Source of the DNA: Ulota crispa
Lineage: Eukaryota; Streptophyta; Bryopsida; Orthotrichales; Orthotrichaceae
Assembly (NCBI GenBank): GCA_963920765.1
Contig: OY987251.1
Location: 15,565,219-15,629,218, forward strand
Length of the DNA stretch: 64,000 nucleotides
Direction of reading: 5' to 3'
Shown here: one piece after another, positions 1 to 13,053 of the stretch
Layout of the letters: the number at the start of each line of letters is the position of its first letter
Position numbering within the stretch: the stretch's first letter is position 1
Translations under genes and position numbers: made by a program
Notes under the pieces: generated by a model
Database searches by the model: none
What the model was told of the DNA's origin: nothing
Seen by the model: only the letters and a program-made list of their open reading frames with translations

Positions 1-1118
1 TTTTTTGTACGTGGTTCATCTTCAATACACCTTCTCATCCCTTCAAAGACCAAGTCCCGGGTACTTTGGATTTCCAATAACATGAAAACGTATGTAGAAA
101 TCTTATTTCTAGTCAATCGATTTTGTATGTTGAATTTTAGATTACACTCCACAAATCATATCATACTCATGGACCTCTATCCTTACCCTCACCAATATTT
201 ATCAATTAAACTCAAAGAAATAACAATTCATTAATGATTTTCAAAAGGTTTTCTTTACCTCCTCGGTACTAAGTTTTAATTATGGAGAATTTTGGATATG
301 ATTTATAATCGTGTTTTATTTTTGAGGTCATTAGCGATGTCCTATTTTTGAAGACCTCAAAAGTTGATCTTAGGGTCTCCTTTCATGGGAGGGGGTGGTC
401 AGTAGAGCTCACCAATAATTAGTTGGATGGGATTCCAAAAAAATCAAGACTACCACCTCACCAATTATTAATGAGCTACAATGAACTTCACCGTCCACCC
501 CCTCACATGAAAAGAGGCCCTTATTCTTTTTGAACTATAGATGCTTCACCTTATCCAAATATTTAGCAAGCAAAAGTGTAAATATGATTACTTTACACTA
601 GGAGGTGAGGCTATCAAAATGTGAGGCCACCAAAACGTGGAACTGCTTATACCAAAATTTAGCACATATGGCCTCAATCACCTCTTGTATAGTGGGTGCT
701 TTTCCTTATATGTTAGGGTAATAAAACAAAAAATTGGGGTCATCACTACAAGCCTTAAAATTTTCAAAGCAAAGGAAATGGAGTCCCAAGTATATGTATT
801 GAGTATCAAGTACATCCTATTGTTTTGCATACCCAATGTTGTTTGCTCAAGAGTCAAATCATGAAAAAAAAAGTCTACTACTACCAAATCTCCAAATTTG
901 GTGTTTTGAGCATTACCTAAATTTTCAAATTTTTAACTTTGATTCCAATTATAATAGTGGGGTTCCAAGTGGGAAGGCCTTGGGGTTGATTTCAAAGATT
1001 GCAAACATGAGCTAATTTCAAATATTGATGCAATGATTTGTAACCTTTGCTTAATTTTCATAAATTGAACCAAGAATTTGGATCTACTAAGGTTTCAAAG
1101 GGGTTTTGCCTCCTAGTG
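1..1118. other. AT-rich intergenic DNA with one imperfect inverted repeat
   Basis: No gene is visible. The short open frames are low-complexity and match nothing I recognise. Around 363-413 and 478-530 two arms pair imperfectly: the left arm has TCATGGGAGGGGGTGG followed by GAGCTCACCAATAATTA, and the right arm contains the reverse complement of a close variant. The pair spans about 165 bp and could be a small, old foldback MITE. No target duplication could be defined. Confidence 0.5.
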
Positions 1119-1466
1119 TTAACCCTTAAAGGCCAAGCCAATCACCATGGCTACCCTTTACTATAGTGCTATAGTGGTGTGGCAAGTGCCCATTCATTAC
1201 AATACTGTTATTAATAATTACAAAATTCAACAATGCATGCTCCTCATGAAAATTGCAAAGAGGGTAACATGAGACCTAGCATTGAGGCTCTTAATCTTCT
1301 CACAATTTGGGGTACTTATAAATATGAGTGCATTTCATGAGATTGCTTTTTGCCTTCCACAATGGACCATATATTAATGATTGCTTCTGAAAAGAATTAG
1401 ATGATAAACTGCTTTTTTTCAAACTTATGGAGAATTTTTTTGTTCCGCCTCGGCGTTTTAGGGTTA
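1119..1466. mobile_element. TTAA-bounded DNA element, short subfamily (family B)
   Basis: The left end reads TTAACCCTTAAAGGCCAAG. The right end reads GGCGTTTTAGGGTTA, the reverse complement of a variant of the left end, so the unit has terminal inverted repeats and is about 350 bp long. It has no coding capacity. Its interior is similar to the sequence at 11058-12226, and in that comparison it serves as the empty site for a MITE at 11278-11678. A second MITE (1465-1788) is inserted at its right terminus. Confidence 0.6.
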
Positions 1467-1788
1467 AAGTAGGAGCACCCATAAATGTCAAACTAAGGGT
1501 TTTGAACATAATGACTATTAATAAATAACTAGAAAATTATAGGATCCAATTAGGAATAGAAAAAAATGAATTTGCACTTTCAAATGTATTATTTGGATAC
1601 TGTAAGAATAAGTTGTGAATTTTTAAGAGCAAATTACCATTGCATCCATAACCACTTTTAAGAATTCATGTTCACATGTTATACATCCTTGTCAAGTTGT
1701 CATTACATCTATTCACTTCCACATATTTTCCAAGATTTCAAAGGTGACGATTATGGGAACACTGACGCTTATGGGTGCTCCTACCTTA
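1465..1788. mobile_element. AGGTAGG-type MITE with TA target duplication (family C)
   Basis: About 320 bp between TA dinucleotides. The left terminal repeat is AAGTAGGAGCACCCATAA and the right is TTATGGGTGCTCCTACCT, near-perfect inverted repeats. Closely similar copies lie at 41475-41782 and 42143-42449, the latter in reverse. Non-coding, hence non-autonomous. TA target use and size are Stowaway-like (Tc1/mariner), although the terminus differs from the classic CTCCCTCC. Confidence 0.75.
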
Positions 1789-2062
1789 ACTAGCTCTTGA
1801 TGTAGGGAGTTTTACTAGTTTTTCATGGTTTGCAATGAGCACCCTGGAAGGCACACAGGTAGGGAGAAAATGGACAAATTCATCCATGTATACATCTTCA
1901 TCCATAAATCACAAAACACTAGTAACTTTCATCCAAATTTTGGCTTCCCTAGTGGCAGTATAGCTTCTGTCAAAATGAGAAAAGTTGTGGCAAAGATTTG
2001 CCTAAGAGAATTTACTTACATTAACCGTGAAGCACCCAGTTCCCATCAAAGATGTTTCAATG

Positions 2063-2786
2063 TAAGGTAGGAGGCTTGAACTCCGTTAGGGCACTAAAAT
2101 CGCTCACCTCATCAAATAAATTCCACCAGTACATGTTCTTATTCATAGCCTTTCAGAAATGTATAGTGGACATATATTTGAGGAAGAAGGCAATTTTAGA
2201 TCCCTATGACCTTTCCACTTCAAAATTTCAAAACTAATTCCATATTGCTCTAAAAAATACAAAATAACTTGAGTTAGATGCCAATTCCTCTTGTCTTTCA
2301 AGGAAGATTTACTGAGAAATATTTCAAGAAGTTTCACCTCCCAAAATTCAAATTCAGCCCTTAGATGGTGGGTTTATGAGCCTCTTACCTTATATTACAA
2401 CCTGTCATAGGCTAATTAGGGGATGTGTCAATGTATTCAAAAATATTGGTCACATGTAAGGTAAGAGGCTCATGAACCAACCATCTAAGGGTAGAAAGTA
2501 AATTTTGGGAGGTGAACCTTCTTGAAATGTTTCTCAGTAAATTTTCCTTGAATGACAAGAGGAATTGGCATCTAACTCAAGTTATTTTGTATTTTTTAGA
2601 GCAATGCAGAATTAGTTATGAAATCTTGAAGTGGAAATGTCATTGGGCTCTAAAACCGCCCACTTCCTCAAATATACGTCCACTGTACATTTTTGAAAGG
2701 TTATGAATAAGGACATGTACTAGTGGAATTCATTTGACTAGGTGAGCGGTTTTAGTGCCCTAATGGAGTTCAAGCCTCCTACCTTA
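2063..2786. mobile_element. Foldback (long-hairpin) DNA element, 0.72 kb
   Basis: The two halves are inverted copies. The left arm begins TAAGGTAGGAGGCTTGAAC at 2063 and the right arm ends with its complement at 2786, flanked by TA. The arms are about 300 bp each, and an open frame of 64 codons on the minus strand (2143-2337) has a near-identical partner on the plus strand (2512-2706). The loop (about 2350-2495) contains a second inverted repeat whose ends again read TAAGGTAAGAGGCTCATG. The termini place it in the AGGTAGG superfamily. The paired open frames look like a by-product of the palindrome. Confidence 0.75.
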
Positions 2787-2878
2787 GTTGGCAAAAGGGT
2801 TAAGGATATGACTTCCAAAGAACGCCTTTTTGTAGGCAAACAAGATATTCTACATGGAAGATGGTTACCAGCTAACCC

Positions 2879-3098
2879 TTAACCCCTGAAGGGCCCTTGG
2901 GCTCAAGAGCTATGATACCAAATACGGTTGCAACCATTATTCAGAAGTTTGAGTCAGCTAGAAATTAAGTGTTACAATCATACATATTGAAGGATTGTAT
3001 GATGGTGGGTGCATAAAAAAAATTGGAAAGCCCTCAAAGCAGCTCAAATACATCTGTACATACGGTCGCAAAGGGCGTTGGGGCTGTTCAAGGGTTAA
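2879..3098. mobile_element. 220-bp MITE, family A, copy 1
   Basis: Starts TTAACCCCTGAAGGGCCC and ends GGGGCTGTTCAAGGGTTAA. Three other copies (split 19800-19808 plus 23205-23418, 25048-25269, 39268-39487) share the whole body, including a central stretch with CATACATATTGAAGG. No coding capacity. Bounded by TTAA at both ends, so the target duplication is either TTAA or TAA/TTA. Confidence 0.75.
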
Positions 3099-4639
3099 AG
3101 GACAACACTTCCCTTTGTGGCCAAAAATTGATGTATTCCGCATATCCGGAGACCATCCCCATGGCATTCTTTGGTGAAAATTTGAGGATCCTATATCCTC
3201 ATCTTCCCTGACTTTTCACGATAGTTTTTGTAGTGAGGCATGTTTTTTTGCGCATTCTGGATCGGTTTGTACCAATGTCCAAGGAGAACTGAGTTTTAGT
3301 TACAAGTCAGCCAACTTTTTTTGAGGATTGCCGAAATAAAATTAAAGTTGGCGGATTTGCTTCCGACCATAAAAACATGGCTCTAGGAAATCAACCGAGT
3401 TATAATTTCATCTTTAGGAAATTTAGCTAAACGTGCATTTGTAGATAAGGAAATGGGCTGAATGAAATTTGAAACTATGAGAAATCAACCTATGAACTTT
3501 TCCATGATAAGGAAATTTTTTGACCTAAACAAAAACCAAATGTTGTTTTAATTCACAAGCAGTTACAAGGTGCTAAAAGTTCAAAGAATTTGAAAAGAAG
3601 AAACATACGTGAGGTGGCCATGTGGGTGAGTGGGTGAGTAAGTGAGTGGGTGAAAGCCAATTCTCATTGCACAGTTGGACGTGTTTGGGTGAGAATCTTT
3701 TTGTCATCTTCCCTAACGTGGATCCACCAACATGGGTTTGAAGTGAGTTTCTCAAACGTATTTAGAATGCGTTAGTTAAACAAGTTCTTTTGTATGATGC
3801 ATTCCCCCATTTCAAGCAACTAATGAGAAGGTTTCATGTATGACCTCAAAAGGTGGTAGTAATGATGTGGAACCTTCTTGGTGGTGGGGTTTTGAAACTT
3901 GCTTGTGCTTTTAGTCTTTGCTTGTATATTTTTATCCATGCACATTCCTCTCACGCATCTTGCCAATGAGAATGAGATTTAGTGTGACTCATCTTAGAAC
4001 AATGAACACAGCTGACGAACCGCTGGTGGACATCCCAGTGAGGGTGGAGCATGAGTAAGTGAGTAAGCGAGTGGCTGAGTGGCTGAGTATGTGAATGTGT
4101 GATGGTTAATGGGATAAACGATGCACTAACTTGATGGTTAATGGAATAAATGGTGCACTAACTTGATGGTTAATGGGATGAGAGGTGCACTTGGTGCACT
4201 AATCCTTATAGAAAAGGTGGTGCTCAATCCCAAGATGGTGTGACTTGACCTAGTTTAGATCCAGCTAAAGATATTTAAGTAACAAAAGTTAACAATAAAT
4301 CCTTTTAAAGTATAAAAAAGTTTGCATTGGTTGGGGGTAACATAACAGGTTTTTGATGTCTTGGTCATTGTTTTGCTTTGCTATGCCATGCACATTGTAA
4401 GCAAAAAATTGATTTGTTTACAACATTTGTAAGAAAAAAAAATCCAATAAAATACATTGAAATTCATATTTCAACCAAACTATATTCCTAAACTTAGGAA
4501 ATCAACCGAGTGAAAAAAAAAAAAAAACCAAGGTTATTGATCAACCAAAAAAATACATTTCTAGACCATGATTGATTTTTTTTTAAACGAGTGTATCAAA
4601 GAAGACTAGGAAATGTACCGAGTTTTTAAAATACCTCCC
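3099..4639. repeat. Intergenic stretch with two small tandem repeats
   Basis: No gene is seen. At about 3623-3655 there is a run of GTGAGTGG/GTGAGTAA variants, echoed near 4052-4090. At 4101-4196 a 32-bp unit beginning GATGGTTAATGGGATAAA is repeated three times with small changes (starts at 4101, 4133 and 4165). The rest is AT-rich with short homopolymers. Confidence 0.6.
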
Positions 4640-5610
4640 CAGACACTGGTTTGTACACGTATTTTGTTGAATTTCGTCCGACCCAGAAGATCCTACACCG
4701 AACCAGAAAAACACAAGCATCTACTGGACCCGATCTCCAAAAGTGCCTCTATCGAGACTGTGCGATGAAGGGAAAAGACCGCATCCATAAGATACGGCAC
4801 AGGAGCTACGGAGCCCTGTCGTCCTTCAGAGGTTAATAAGAGACAACGAAATTACAAGGCTTGACCAAGACAAAACGAAGGACAGAACCCAGAGACGGTG
4901 CCGACGCTGTGTGCCGCAGATGTCAGTTAGACTGGCAGTTAATAAAGTTCTCTATCAAGCTTGCCTTGCAATTTCATAAAGGAGGATTTCAGCTTTAGCT
5001 GTTAGTTACTTCCATGCTGAAGTCTCAATATTTTAACGTCACTATGGAGGTCTTTGTTTTCTTTTGACGTTCTTCATTTTCTTTAAAGAAAGACACAGAT
5101 GCCTAACACTACACAACTCAGCGCCATAATAAGGTTCAAACCGACATAAGAATTGACAGCTCGATATCACAGCTGCAACCGAGAAGTAATGTTTATAGAT
5201 ACAATGAAACAACAGTCACAGGAAGCAATCCCCCACAAAAAAACGATGTGGCCAAAAGACGTTGAGCAAGTGAAATAGGTGTTTTTGAAACAAGAGTGGA
5301 AATATAAGAAAGACGCTTGACATTGTCACAACTAAATGTACCATTCATCTCCACCCACGATAGGATAGGTCAAGAAGGCTATGAGTAACATCAATCAGAC
5401 TGATTCTGCATCCGTTACACCGACATGGGATGACGCAAATAAGATAAGCGAATCCACGGATTACCTATCTAATAAACATCGTGCCAGTAGACTTCATTAT
5501 GAAAACAACCTACGAGAGCAAGTGCTAACGCTTCTCAGATTATCAAGAACAGACCGACACCAATTCCATTTTCTCACTCAATTGTAATGTCAATTTCACT
5601 CGTCTAAGTT
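4640..5610. other. Single-copy flank downstream of the 14-3-3 gene
   Basis: This stretch is less AT-rich than the surrounding repeats and has no repeats I can pair elsewhere in the window. It lies directly 3' of the minus-strand 14-3-3 stop codon, so its right part is probably 3' untranslated region. The small plus-strand open frames at 4651-4836 and 5381-5587 resemble no family and are not called as genes. Confidence 0.4.
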
Positions 5611-6979
<1,369 letters not shown>

Positions 6980-7677
6980 TGTGGCTCCGGACTCGCTCAC
7001 CGACGCACTACTGCTCCAAAACGGATACCGAACAGCCCGAAAAAATAGAGAACCCACAGCAAGAGCACACTAGCGATCCAACAGAACAGAAGATCTGCAG
7101 CGGGGATGGGAGGGAAAGTATAAGGCGCAAGGAAGTGGAGAGTCCGAGAGCAGCCGAGGGAGGGAGGGAGGCCTAGGGTTTGAAGAAAGGCCCCCCTTGG
7201 GCACGGAAAAATTTGTTCCCGGGCTGCCCGCAGTCAGAGTTGCACCCCTCGTCCGCTTCGGCGAAGTCCCCGTGGACACCTGGACGGATGACAGCTCTTC
7301 ACAGGCAGCCGTAAGAAACGTTCGAAAATCTTTTCTTTTCTGGCCCCGGGCGGACCTGAACAACCGGAGGTGGACTGCTGAAGTCACTCTCCTGTCAACG
7401 TAGCATTGCAGTAAAAATTTACTATAAGATAAACGATATTTGATATTATTGATATCGGAGCTATTTCTGTTTTGCTGTTTGTCCTGTTTTTGACACCAGA
7501 GCCTATTTACCCCCAAAGAGAATTTTGTTATCAAATTATTGCCTTTGTTTGGGGTCAAGCAGATTCTTACATTGATATATTAAACTTCGTATTTACTTCG
7601 GTAAAATTTTCAAAGACTATCTAGAAGGACAAAAGTTGTTCAAAAGTTCCAAAAATAAAGTTATCATCAGAATAGAG
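6980..7677. promoter_or_regulatory. Upstream region of the 14-3-3 gene (5' UTR and promoter, inferred)
   Basis: The GC-richer stretch 6980-7400 directly precedes the minus-strand start codon. It holds pyrimidine-rich runs on the gene strand (GCCTCCCTCCCTCCCT region near 7150-7175) typical of plant leaders, and a TTATACTT sequence on the minus strand near 7120 that could serve as a TATA-like element. No transcription start can be proven. From about 7420 the sequence becomes AT-rich until the next transposon starts. Confidence 0.4.
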
Positions 7678-8606
7678 TTAACCCCTAAAGGACCATTGTT
7701 CCTTCGGGGGACAAATGGGATTTTGGGCAAGTACCTACGGCCTCAATTTTTGTCTTAATTTTTTGAAACTTTTTTTGAAAATAGAAAAACACATTAGCTT
7801 TTGGGGAATCTAGTTTTTATTCCAATTGATGCCAAGGAGCAAAAGTTATGCCCAAATAAGCACAAATTTGGGGACTAGGGGCAGCAAAAAAAATTCTTAT
7901 AAAAACTTTAAAAAAAAACTAATTTAATTTTCTCATAGATTATATCTTTATCTACTTTTGGAGCTTTGATTCATTCCATTTGGACTAGTTATGAGAAAGT
8001 TATGGACAATCTTGTTTTTCGGGCAACTCAAGCATCTTCTTGAAAAAATAACTTATAAACTTCACTTTTGAATACAGATTTAACATTTTTTCAAAAAAAA
8101 TTGTTGGAGAGGGTGAAGTTTGCTTTCTAGAACAATCTCACCATTGGGATTATTGCGTTTCAATTCCATTGCAGGGTTATTAGCAATTTAGGTTTTTCTT
8201 CAATCTCATACCTTCCTCTACCTAAAATTTTTTTGGAGAATGAAAATTAAGTGTTCTTTTTTGAAGTTTTTTCCCAAGATTCCCAACTCAACTTCCCATT
8301 GTGCAAAAATAGAATTCCAAACTCTGTGGTGCAAAAATTTTAAGTTAAAAATGTTCAAAGTTAAAAAATCTAGTCAAGCAAGGTGCAAAAAAAGTTGTTT
8401 TTTTCTTTTAAAATGCAAATATCTTCCAATGTGTGTGGTCAAAGTTCTTGAGTTTTGTATGACACATTCTTATAATAGTCTAGCACAAGATCCTACAATC
8501 AGATACGCAAAATGCCTGATTTTCAAACTTTTTTACTCTTTGCCATAGAGGTGGCAATTTTGAGTGTCTTTTGACAAAATAAAGGCCATGGTCCTTTAGG
8601 GGTTAA
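7678..8606. mobile_element. TTAA-bounded DNA element, long subfamily (family B), 929 bp
   Basis: Left end TTAACCCCTAAAGGACCATT, right end ATGGTCCTTTAGGGGTTAA, near-perfect terminal inverted repeats. The subterminal text (GGGATTTTGGGCAAGTACC and a following CCTCAATTTTT stretch) recurs in the elements at 61098-62012 and, in reverse, near 52020-52060. No coding capacity. Confidence 0.75.
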
Positions 8607-8815
8607 AGATGTGGAGATGGAAAAAGAAACCATGGAGTTACACAACGAAAGGGCAATTGTTGACTAAGGACAAAGCTACACTGAACATTACATTTAGGTT
8701 ACCCCACACTAGTTCTTTGACGTTTTACACTATGTAAATATTTATTGTTTTTATAGTTATTTTTAACAAAAGGCTTGGCAGCTATAATGGAATTGCAAAA
8801 AAAAAAATGCTGCAT

Positions 8816-9706
8816 TTAACCCCTAAATGCCCAAGGGTGTTTTTCTTGTTTTTGAAAGGTAGTTTTGAAGTTTTTGAATTGTCCTTGTAAGGGTGATCAT
8901 TATCAAACATCAAAACAAAATTGTAATCGCTAAATCTTGAACCTCAAGGCTTTTAGATGGCGCTACCCAAAAAATCCAAAATAGTCTTGCTGATTTTTAG
9001 ATGTTTGTGATTGAATGATGATGAGTATAGTTTTTTCTTTTTTTGGAGTTGCCTAAAACTTCTAATGCAAATTGGCAACTTTTGGATTCAAAATTGGGAA
9101 GCAATCACTTAGGATGCTTTAGTGTTTATTGTTGTTACTTCAAAACTAATGGCCCCCCTTCCAAATCCATGACCATAGTTTCACAAATGAGCATGCAATG
9201 CAATTGTCAAAGTGCAAACACCTAATACAAAGAAAAAAATTGGCTTCAATTATTGACCTAAATCAATTTGAATGAAAAAAAATCCGATGCCAAATGAATG
9301 CTAATTTCTATAACAAAAATACTCCAATTGAAATTGGTCCAAAAGCACTTTCAGATTTTGTTAGATGTCAAAATCACAATAAAAGGGCCCTTGTTGTCCA
9401 AGGGAGTGCCCAAAGGAAATCTTTGCTTTTTTCTCAACTTGATGCCCATCTTTTCAATGTGGCAACTTGTCATAGGCTCTGTGACACTATTCATGACTCA
9501 AAATGTATGCTTATACTTAACCTTCCACCAAAAATAATTGGAATAAGATATGGAGGAAGTTGAATTTCAATGGTGAAGCTAAATTTAGCGTGCAACTTTT
9601 CCAAAAAAAACCTAGAAATAGTAAAATATGTGCCTTCTACAAGGTTTAAATTCTTTTGAAGTTCTTTAAACACCAAAATCTAGTGCCTTGGGCATTTAGG
9701 GGTCAA
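8816..9706. mobile_element. TTAA-bounded DNA element (family B), 891 bp
   Basis: Left end TTAACCCCTAAATGCCCAAG, right end CTTGGGCATTTAGGGGTCAA, so the terminal repeat is almost perfect and the right TTAA has mutated. The interior shares blocks with the neighbouring copy at 9999-10865, for example the TAGATGG(C/T)GCT(A/G)CC segment near 8955 and 10147. No long open frame. Confidence 0.75.
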
Positions 9707-9998
9707 GTCGTAAACCATGTGAAATCCTAATGTTTAGAGAGTTGTGTATGCCTCCAAGTGGCTGGACAAGGAGTCATGAAATAACTTTTCAAAGTAAGAC
9801 AACCTAATTGTTGAGACAACTTGAATGCAATATTTAGTGTAAACAACATGATGCTACTCTAATAAAGACATATAATGATCATGAAAATGATGACAAATGA
9901 ATGCTCACTTCATTAATACTAAGTTTGCTTGCTCCAATGCCTTCATGGATATTCTTCAACATGAAAACTTTCAAAAAATCTCACCACTTAAATGATTT

Positions 9999-10865
9999 CT
10001 AACCCCTAAATGTTCAAGGCTGCATTTCTGATTTTAAACTCGGTTTCAAATTAGTATTTTGGAAGTTTTTGACTTTGTAGTTGTAAGAGCGTTATAAAAC
10101 ATTGAAACAAAATTGTAACTATGGGATCTTGAACTTCAAGGCATCTAGATGGTGCTGCCAAAAAAAAGTCTAGAAAAGCCACAAGGTGTTAAGATATTTG
10201 TGATCAAATGTGGATGAGTGCAACTTTTTATTGTTTTTTTGCAATTGTTCAAAACTTGTTAAGCCAAAAATGACAACTTTTGCATACAAAATTGGGAAAC
10301 AACCACTTGTGACAATTTAGTATTTATTAATGTTACTTCAAAAGTAATGATTCTCCTTCCAAATCCAGAACAACAATTGCATAAATGAGCTTGTAATGCT
10401 CCAGTCGAGCTACCACCTAACACAAAGGGAAATTTTAGGTGCAATTATTGACAAAAACCAACATGAACAAAGAGAATTCAACAGTCAAAGAATTCTAACT
10501 CCTATAAGAGAGAAATTCCAAGTGAAATTAACACAAAAACACATATAGATTTTATTAAATGATGAATATGTGATTTGGTATAAGGCCCTTCATTGCCAAG
10601 AGGTGATATTCATTTTATTTTCAACTTGCTACCCATCTTTTCAAAATGACAACTTGTCACAAGCTCTTCAATGACACTTTCAACATTTTTGTTTAACTTT
10701 CACAAAAATCAATTTGAACGCAATATGGAGGGAATTCCAATTGAACATTGTAACTGCACGCTGCAACTTCTACAAAAAAATATCAAACATTCAAATCTTT
10801 GCCTTCACCAAGATCCCAAAGTTTCCTAAACACCAAAATTTAGTGCCTTGAACATGTAAGGTTAA
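9999..10865. mobile_element. TTAA-bounded DNA element (family B), degenerate, 0.87 kb
   Basis: Left end CTAACCCCTAAATGTTCAAG and right end CTTGAACATGTAAGGTTAA. Same interior as the copy at 8816-9706 but more diverged. The covarying change in the two ends (GTTCAAG and CTTGAAC in place of GCCCAAG and CTTGGGC) is notable and suggests a distinct sub-lineage rather than random decay. Non-coding. Confidence 0.65.
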
Positions 10866-11277
10866 ATAAATAAAAAAGACACGCTCTTTCTTACTAATAT
10901 GAGCAACCCTTTGTCTACTTTAGCAAAAAAAAATGTTAATGTTCAAATAAATGACAACTTTTCAAAAGTTGTAAATACAAATATTTGAATTCTATTGACA
11001 ATAGGGAAAAGTTGTAAAAGTGGGAAAAAGTTGATCATCCAATAATTTAAGATTACATTAACCTTTAAATAATCTTTAAATGTTGGATTGGTCACCACAA
11101 CAACCCTTTATTGTAGTGTTACAATGGTGTGGCAAATGTCCACCCATTATATTGCTATTTCCAAAAGTTGCAAATGTCAATAATACATGTTGATCTCATG
11201 AAAATTGCCAGGACAACATGAGACCGAGCATTGTGTCTTCAAATTTTCTCATAATTTGGATTACTTAACAATATGAG

Positions 11278-11678
11278 TAAGGTAGGGTGCTCCTAAACTG
11301 TCACTTTAAGAGCAAGTCTAGATTTTCATGGGCTTTTCAAGATAAGAAGATTTTTTGCCTAATTTTCAGTGAAAGAGAAATGGATGCTAAATGTAACACA
11401 ATTCTATGCATATTTCTTAAAGCATTGTTGAGTTGTCAATGAATTTTCAAAGTTTTTTGTAGTAGACACCTATTTGTGACTCTAAGCCTCTCATAAAACG
11501 TGCCCTTGTAAGTTGTAAAGAGATGAATAAAATTGAGGAGTATGATTGGCTCTTACAATAAAATACCCTTTTCTTCTATGACTTAAAAGGGTCTACTCAA
11601 GAACCACTTCATAACCATTCTTCAACAACCTATGGGACAGTTTACATGAAAGGGTCGCTTTTAGAGCACCCTACCTTA
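11278..11678. mobile_element. AGGTAGG-type MITE (family C), nested, 401 bp
   Basis: Termini AGGTAGGGTGCTCC and GGAGCACCCTACCT flanked by TA on each side. The paralogous empty site at 1321-1345 reads ATGAGTGCATTTC where this locus reads ATGAG-TA-element-TA-CATTTG, so one TA-sized dinucleotide was duplicated. The interior differs from the 320-bp copies. Confidence 0.75.
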
Positions 11679-11736
11679 CATTTGATGAGATTTTTTTTTG
11701 TCTTCTATGATGCACCACCATGATGCACCATACATA

Positions 11737-12154
11737 TAAGGTAACCGCAGCCATACTTAAGTGTTTAAGAGCGTTTAAGGGTTTAGGGTACTTCAGAGTC
11801 TTGGAAAATTTAGGAATTTTTTTGTAGGGTTAGCCTTTCAATAAGCTATCATAGAACGTAATTTTTGTGGAAAAAAGTATTGTAGATTATTTTATATTAA
11901 AGGCCAAAGTTGCAACTCATAGGTCCCTATTAGCAACTCTAAACTATCCTTGAAGCTGCTTTGATGCGTTCCTATACATGTGCTTGACGGTCCCAATCCC
12001 AACCATCTCACAGCAACGTAACAATTGACATGTGGCAAGATTTTCTTGTGCAAGGGACATTCACTGCTCCACTTTGGGTTCACAATGAGTGATGAACACC
12101 TCAAAAATAGGGCTCCACTTTAGGGACTGCTCATGTATGGGTGCTGTTACCTTA
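11737..12154. mobile_element. AGGTAAC-variant MITE (family C), nested, 0.42 kb
   Basis: Left terminus AGGTAACCGCAGCCATAC and right terminus CATGTATGGGTGCTGTTACCT, imperfect inverted repeats, flanked by TA. It lies 58 bp from the previous MITE inside the same host element. No coding capacity. Confidence 0.6.
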
Positions 12155-12226
12155 TCTATGTTCACTTCTAAAAAAAATTCAGATGAAAAACGGCATTTTT
12201 CTGTCTGCCTAGGCGTCTAGGAATTA

Positions 12227-12862
12227 CTGAAATAGCTACAAAATCAACACAGAGAGACTTTCCTTTAGGTCATTGTAAACCAAGATTTATACTTTTCAAT
12301 TTCATTTCCATTTCGTAGTAGATGGATATGCATGGAGTTGGAGACGGGAACTTTGACATGAAGTTTCCAAGTATACCTACGGCAGTAATGAATAGGAAAT
12401 TGTTGCAAGAGGGCTTGACCATGGACAAATGAGCTTGTGCCTTACCTATGCACAGCTTGATCTGCGAGTGCACGTGACCTAATTAGGTGCATCCATGGCA
12501 AAACAAATTCTTTCAGAATATAAGAACTGAGCAGGATCAAACTGCAGAAATTTTGAAATTTGAGATAGTTTCTCACAATTTCCTACTTGTTTGATTGAAA
12601 TCTGTACACATGCGGTTGAGCTAGTTCTTAATGTTCCAATGAGAGAACTCTCAGCAGTGAAAAATCAAACAGCTATCTGGACTACTCGTTCCTACAACAT
12701 GCAATAGGGTGCAAAATGCAACTAAAACATCGTTGATTACAAGCGAAATTTTGTAGCATCCCTGATTTCGACACTAAAGTACAAGCCTCGTTAACAACGA
12801 GATCACAGACAGGGTCTAAAATTTGCAACTTTCATTGAAAACTCTGGCAGTAGATTCATCCA
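12227..12862. other. Flank downstream of the POLD4-like exon
   Basis: Mixed-composition sequence with no repeat partner found in the window. It lies 3' of the minus-strand POLD4-like stop codon, so the right part is probably its 3' untranslated region. Nothing else recognised. Confidence 0.4.
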
Positions 12863-13053
12863 TCAGACCCGACCCTCCCAAAGAGAATCAGAGTTGCCTC
12901 CCACACGCTCCAGAAGATTCTTGACATCCTGAGGAGGGTCGAGGCCAAACCGACGAGCTCGTTCAAATCGCTCAAGGCGACTTACTCCTAAGCATGGGCC
13001 GTACGCCATGTTCATATCAAATTGTCGTAAAACCTCCTCAACGTCGTCAAACT
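12863..13053 (-). CDS. DNA polymerase delta small subunit 4 (POLD4-like), terminal exon, partial
   Basis: POLD4 is the smallest subunit of replicative DNA polymerase delta in the nucleus. This exon encodes 62 residues and a stop. It shows the family core: RQFDMNMAYGPCLGVSRLER, then RA-x-x-x-GL-x-PP, and a C-terminus ending SLWEGRV, as in plant POLD4 proteins. The acceptor is the AG at 13055-13054 and the exon enters in phase 1, so at least one upstream exon (the PIP-box and basic N-terminal part) is missing. No such exon was recognised between 13054 and 16080. Either the first exon is poorly conserved or far away, or this is a gene relic. The coding part itself has no break. Confidence 0.85.

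Larger units (their letters stand above)
11058..12226. mobile_element. Short-subfamily B element interrupted by two MITEs
   Basis: The text 11058-11277, 11679-11736 and 12155-12226 reads as one element similar to 1119-1466: it starts TTAACCTTTAAAT, shares the GGTGTGGCAA and ACATGAGACC blocks, and ends with a degenerate GGCGTCTAGGAATTA. Two family C units sit inside it. The left and right flanks of each inserted unit join to match the uninterrupted copy. Confidence 0.6.

Noticed and set aside
2143-2706. Pair of 64-codon open frames as a duplicated gene
   Set aside because: They are the two arms of an inverted repeat; the shared frame follows from the palindrome and no family is matched.
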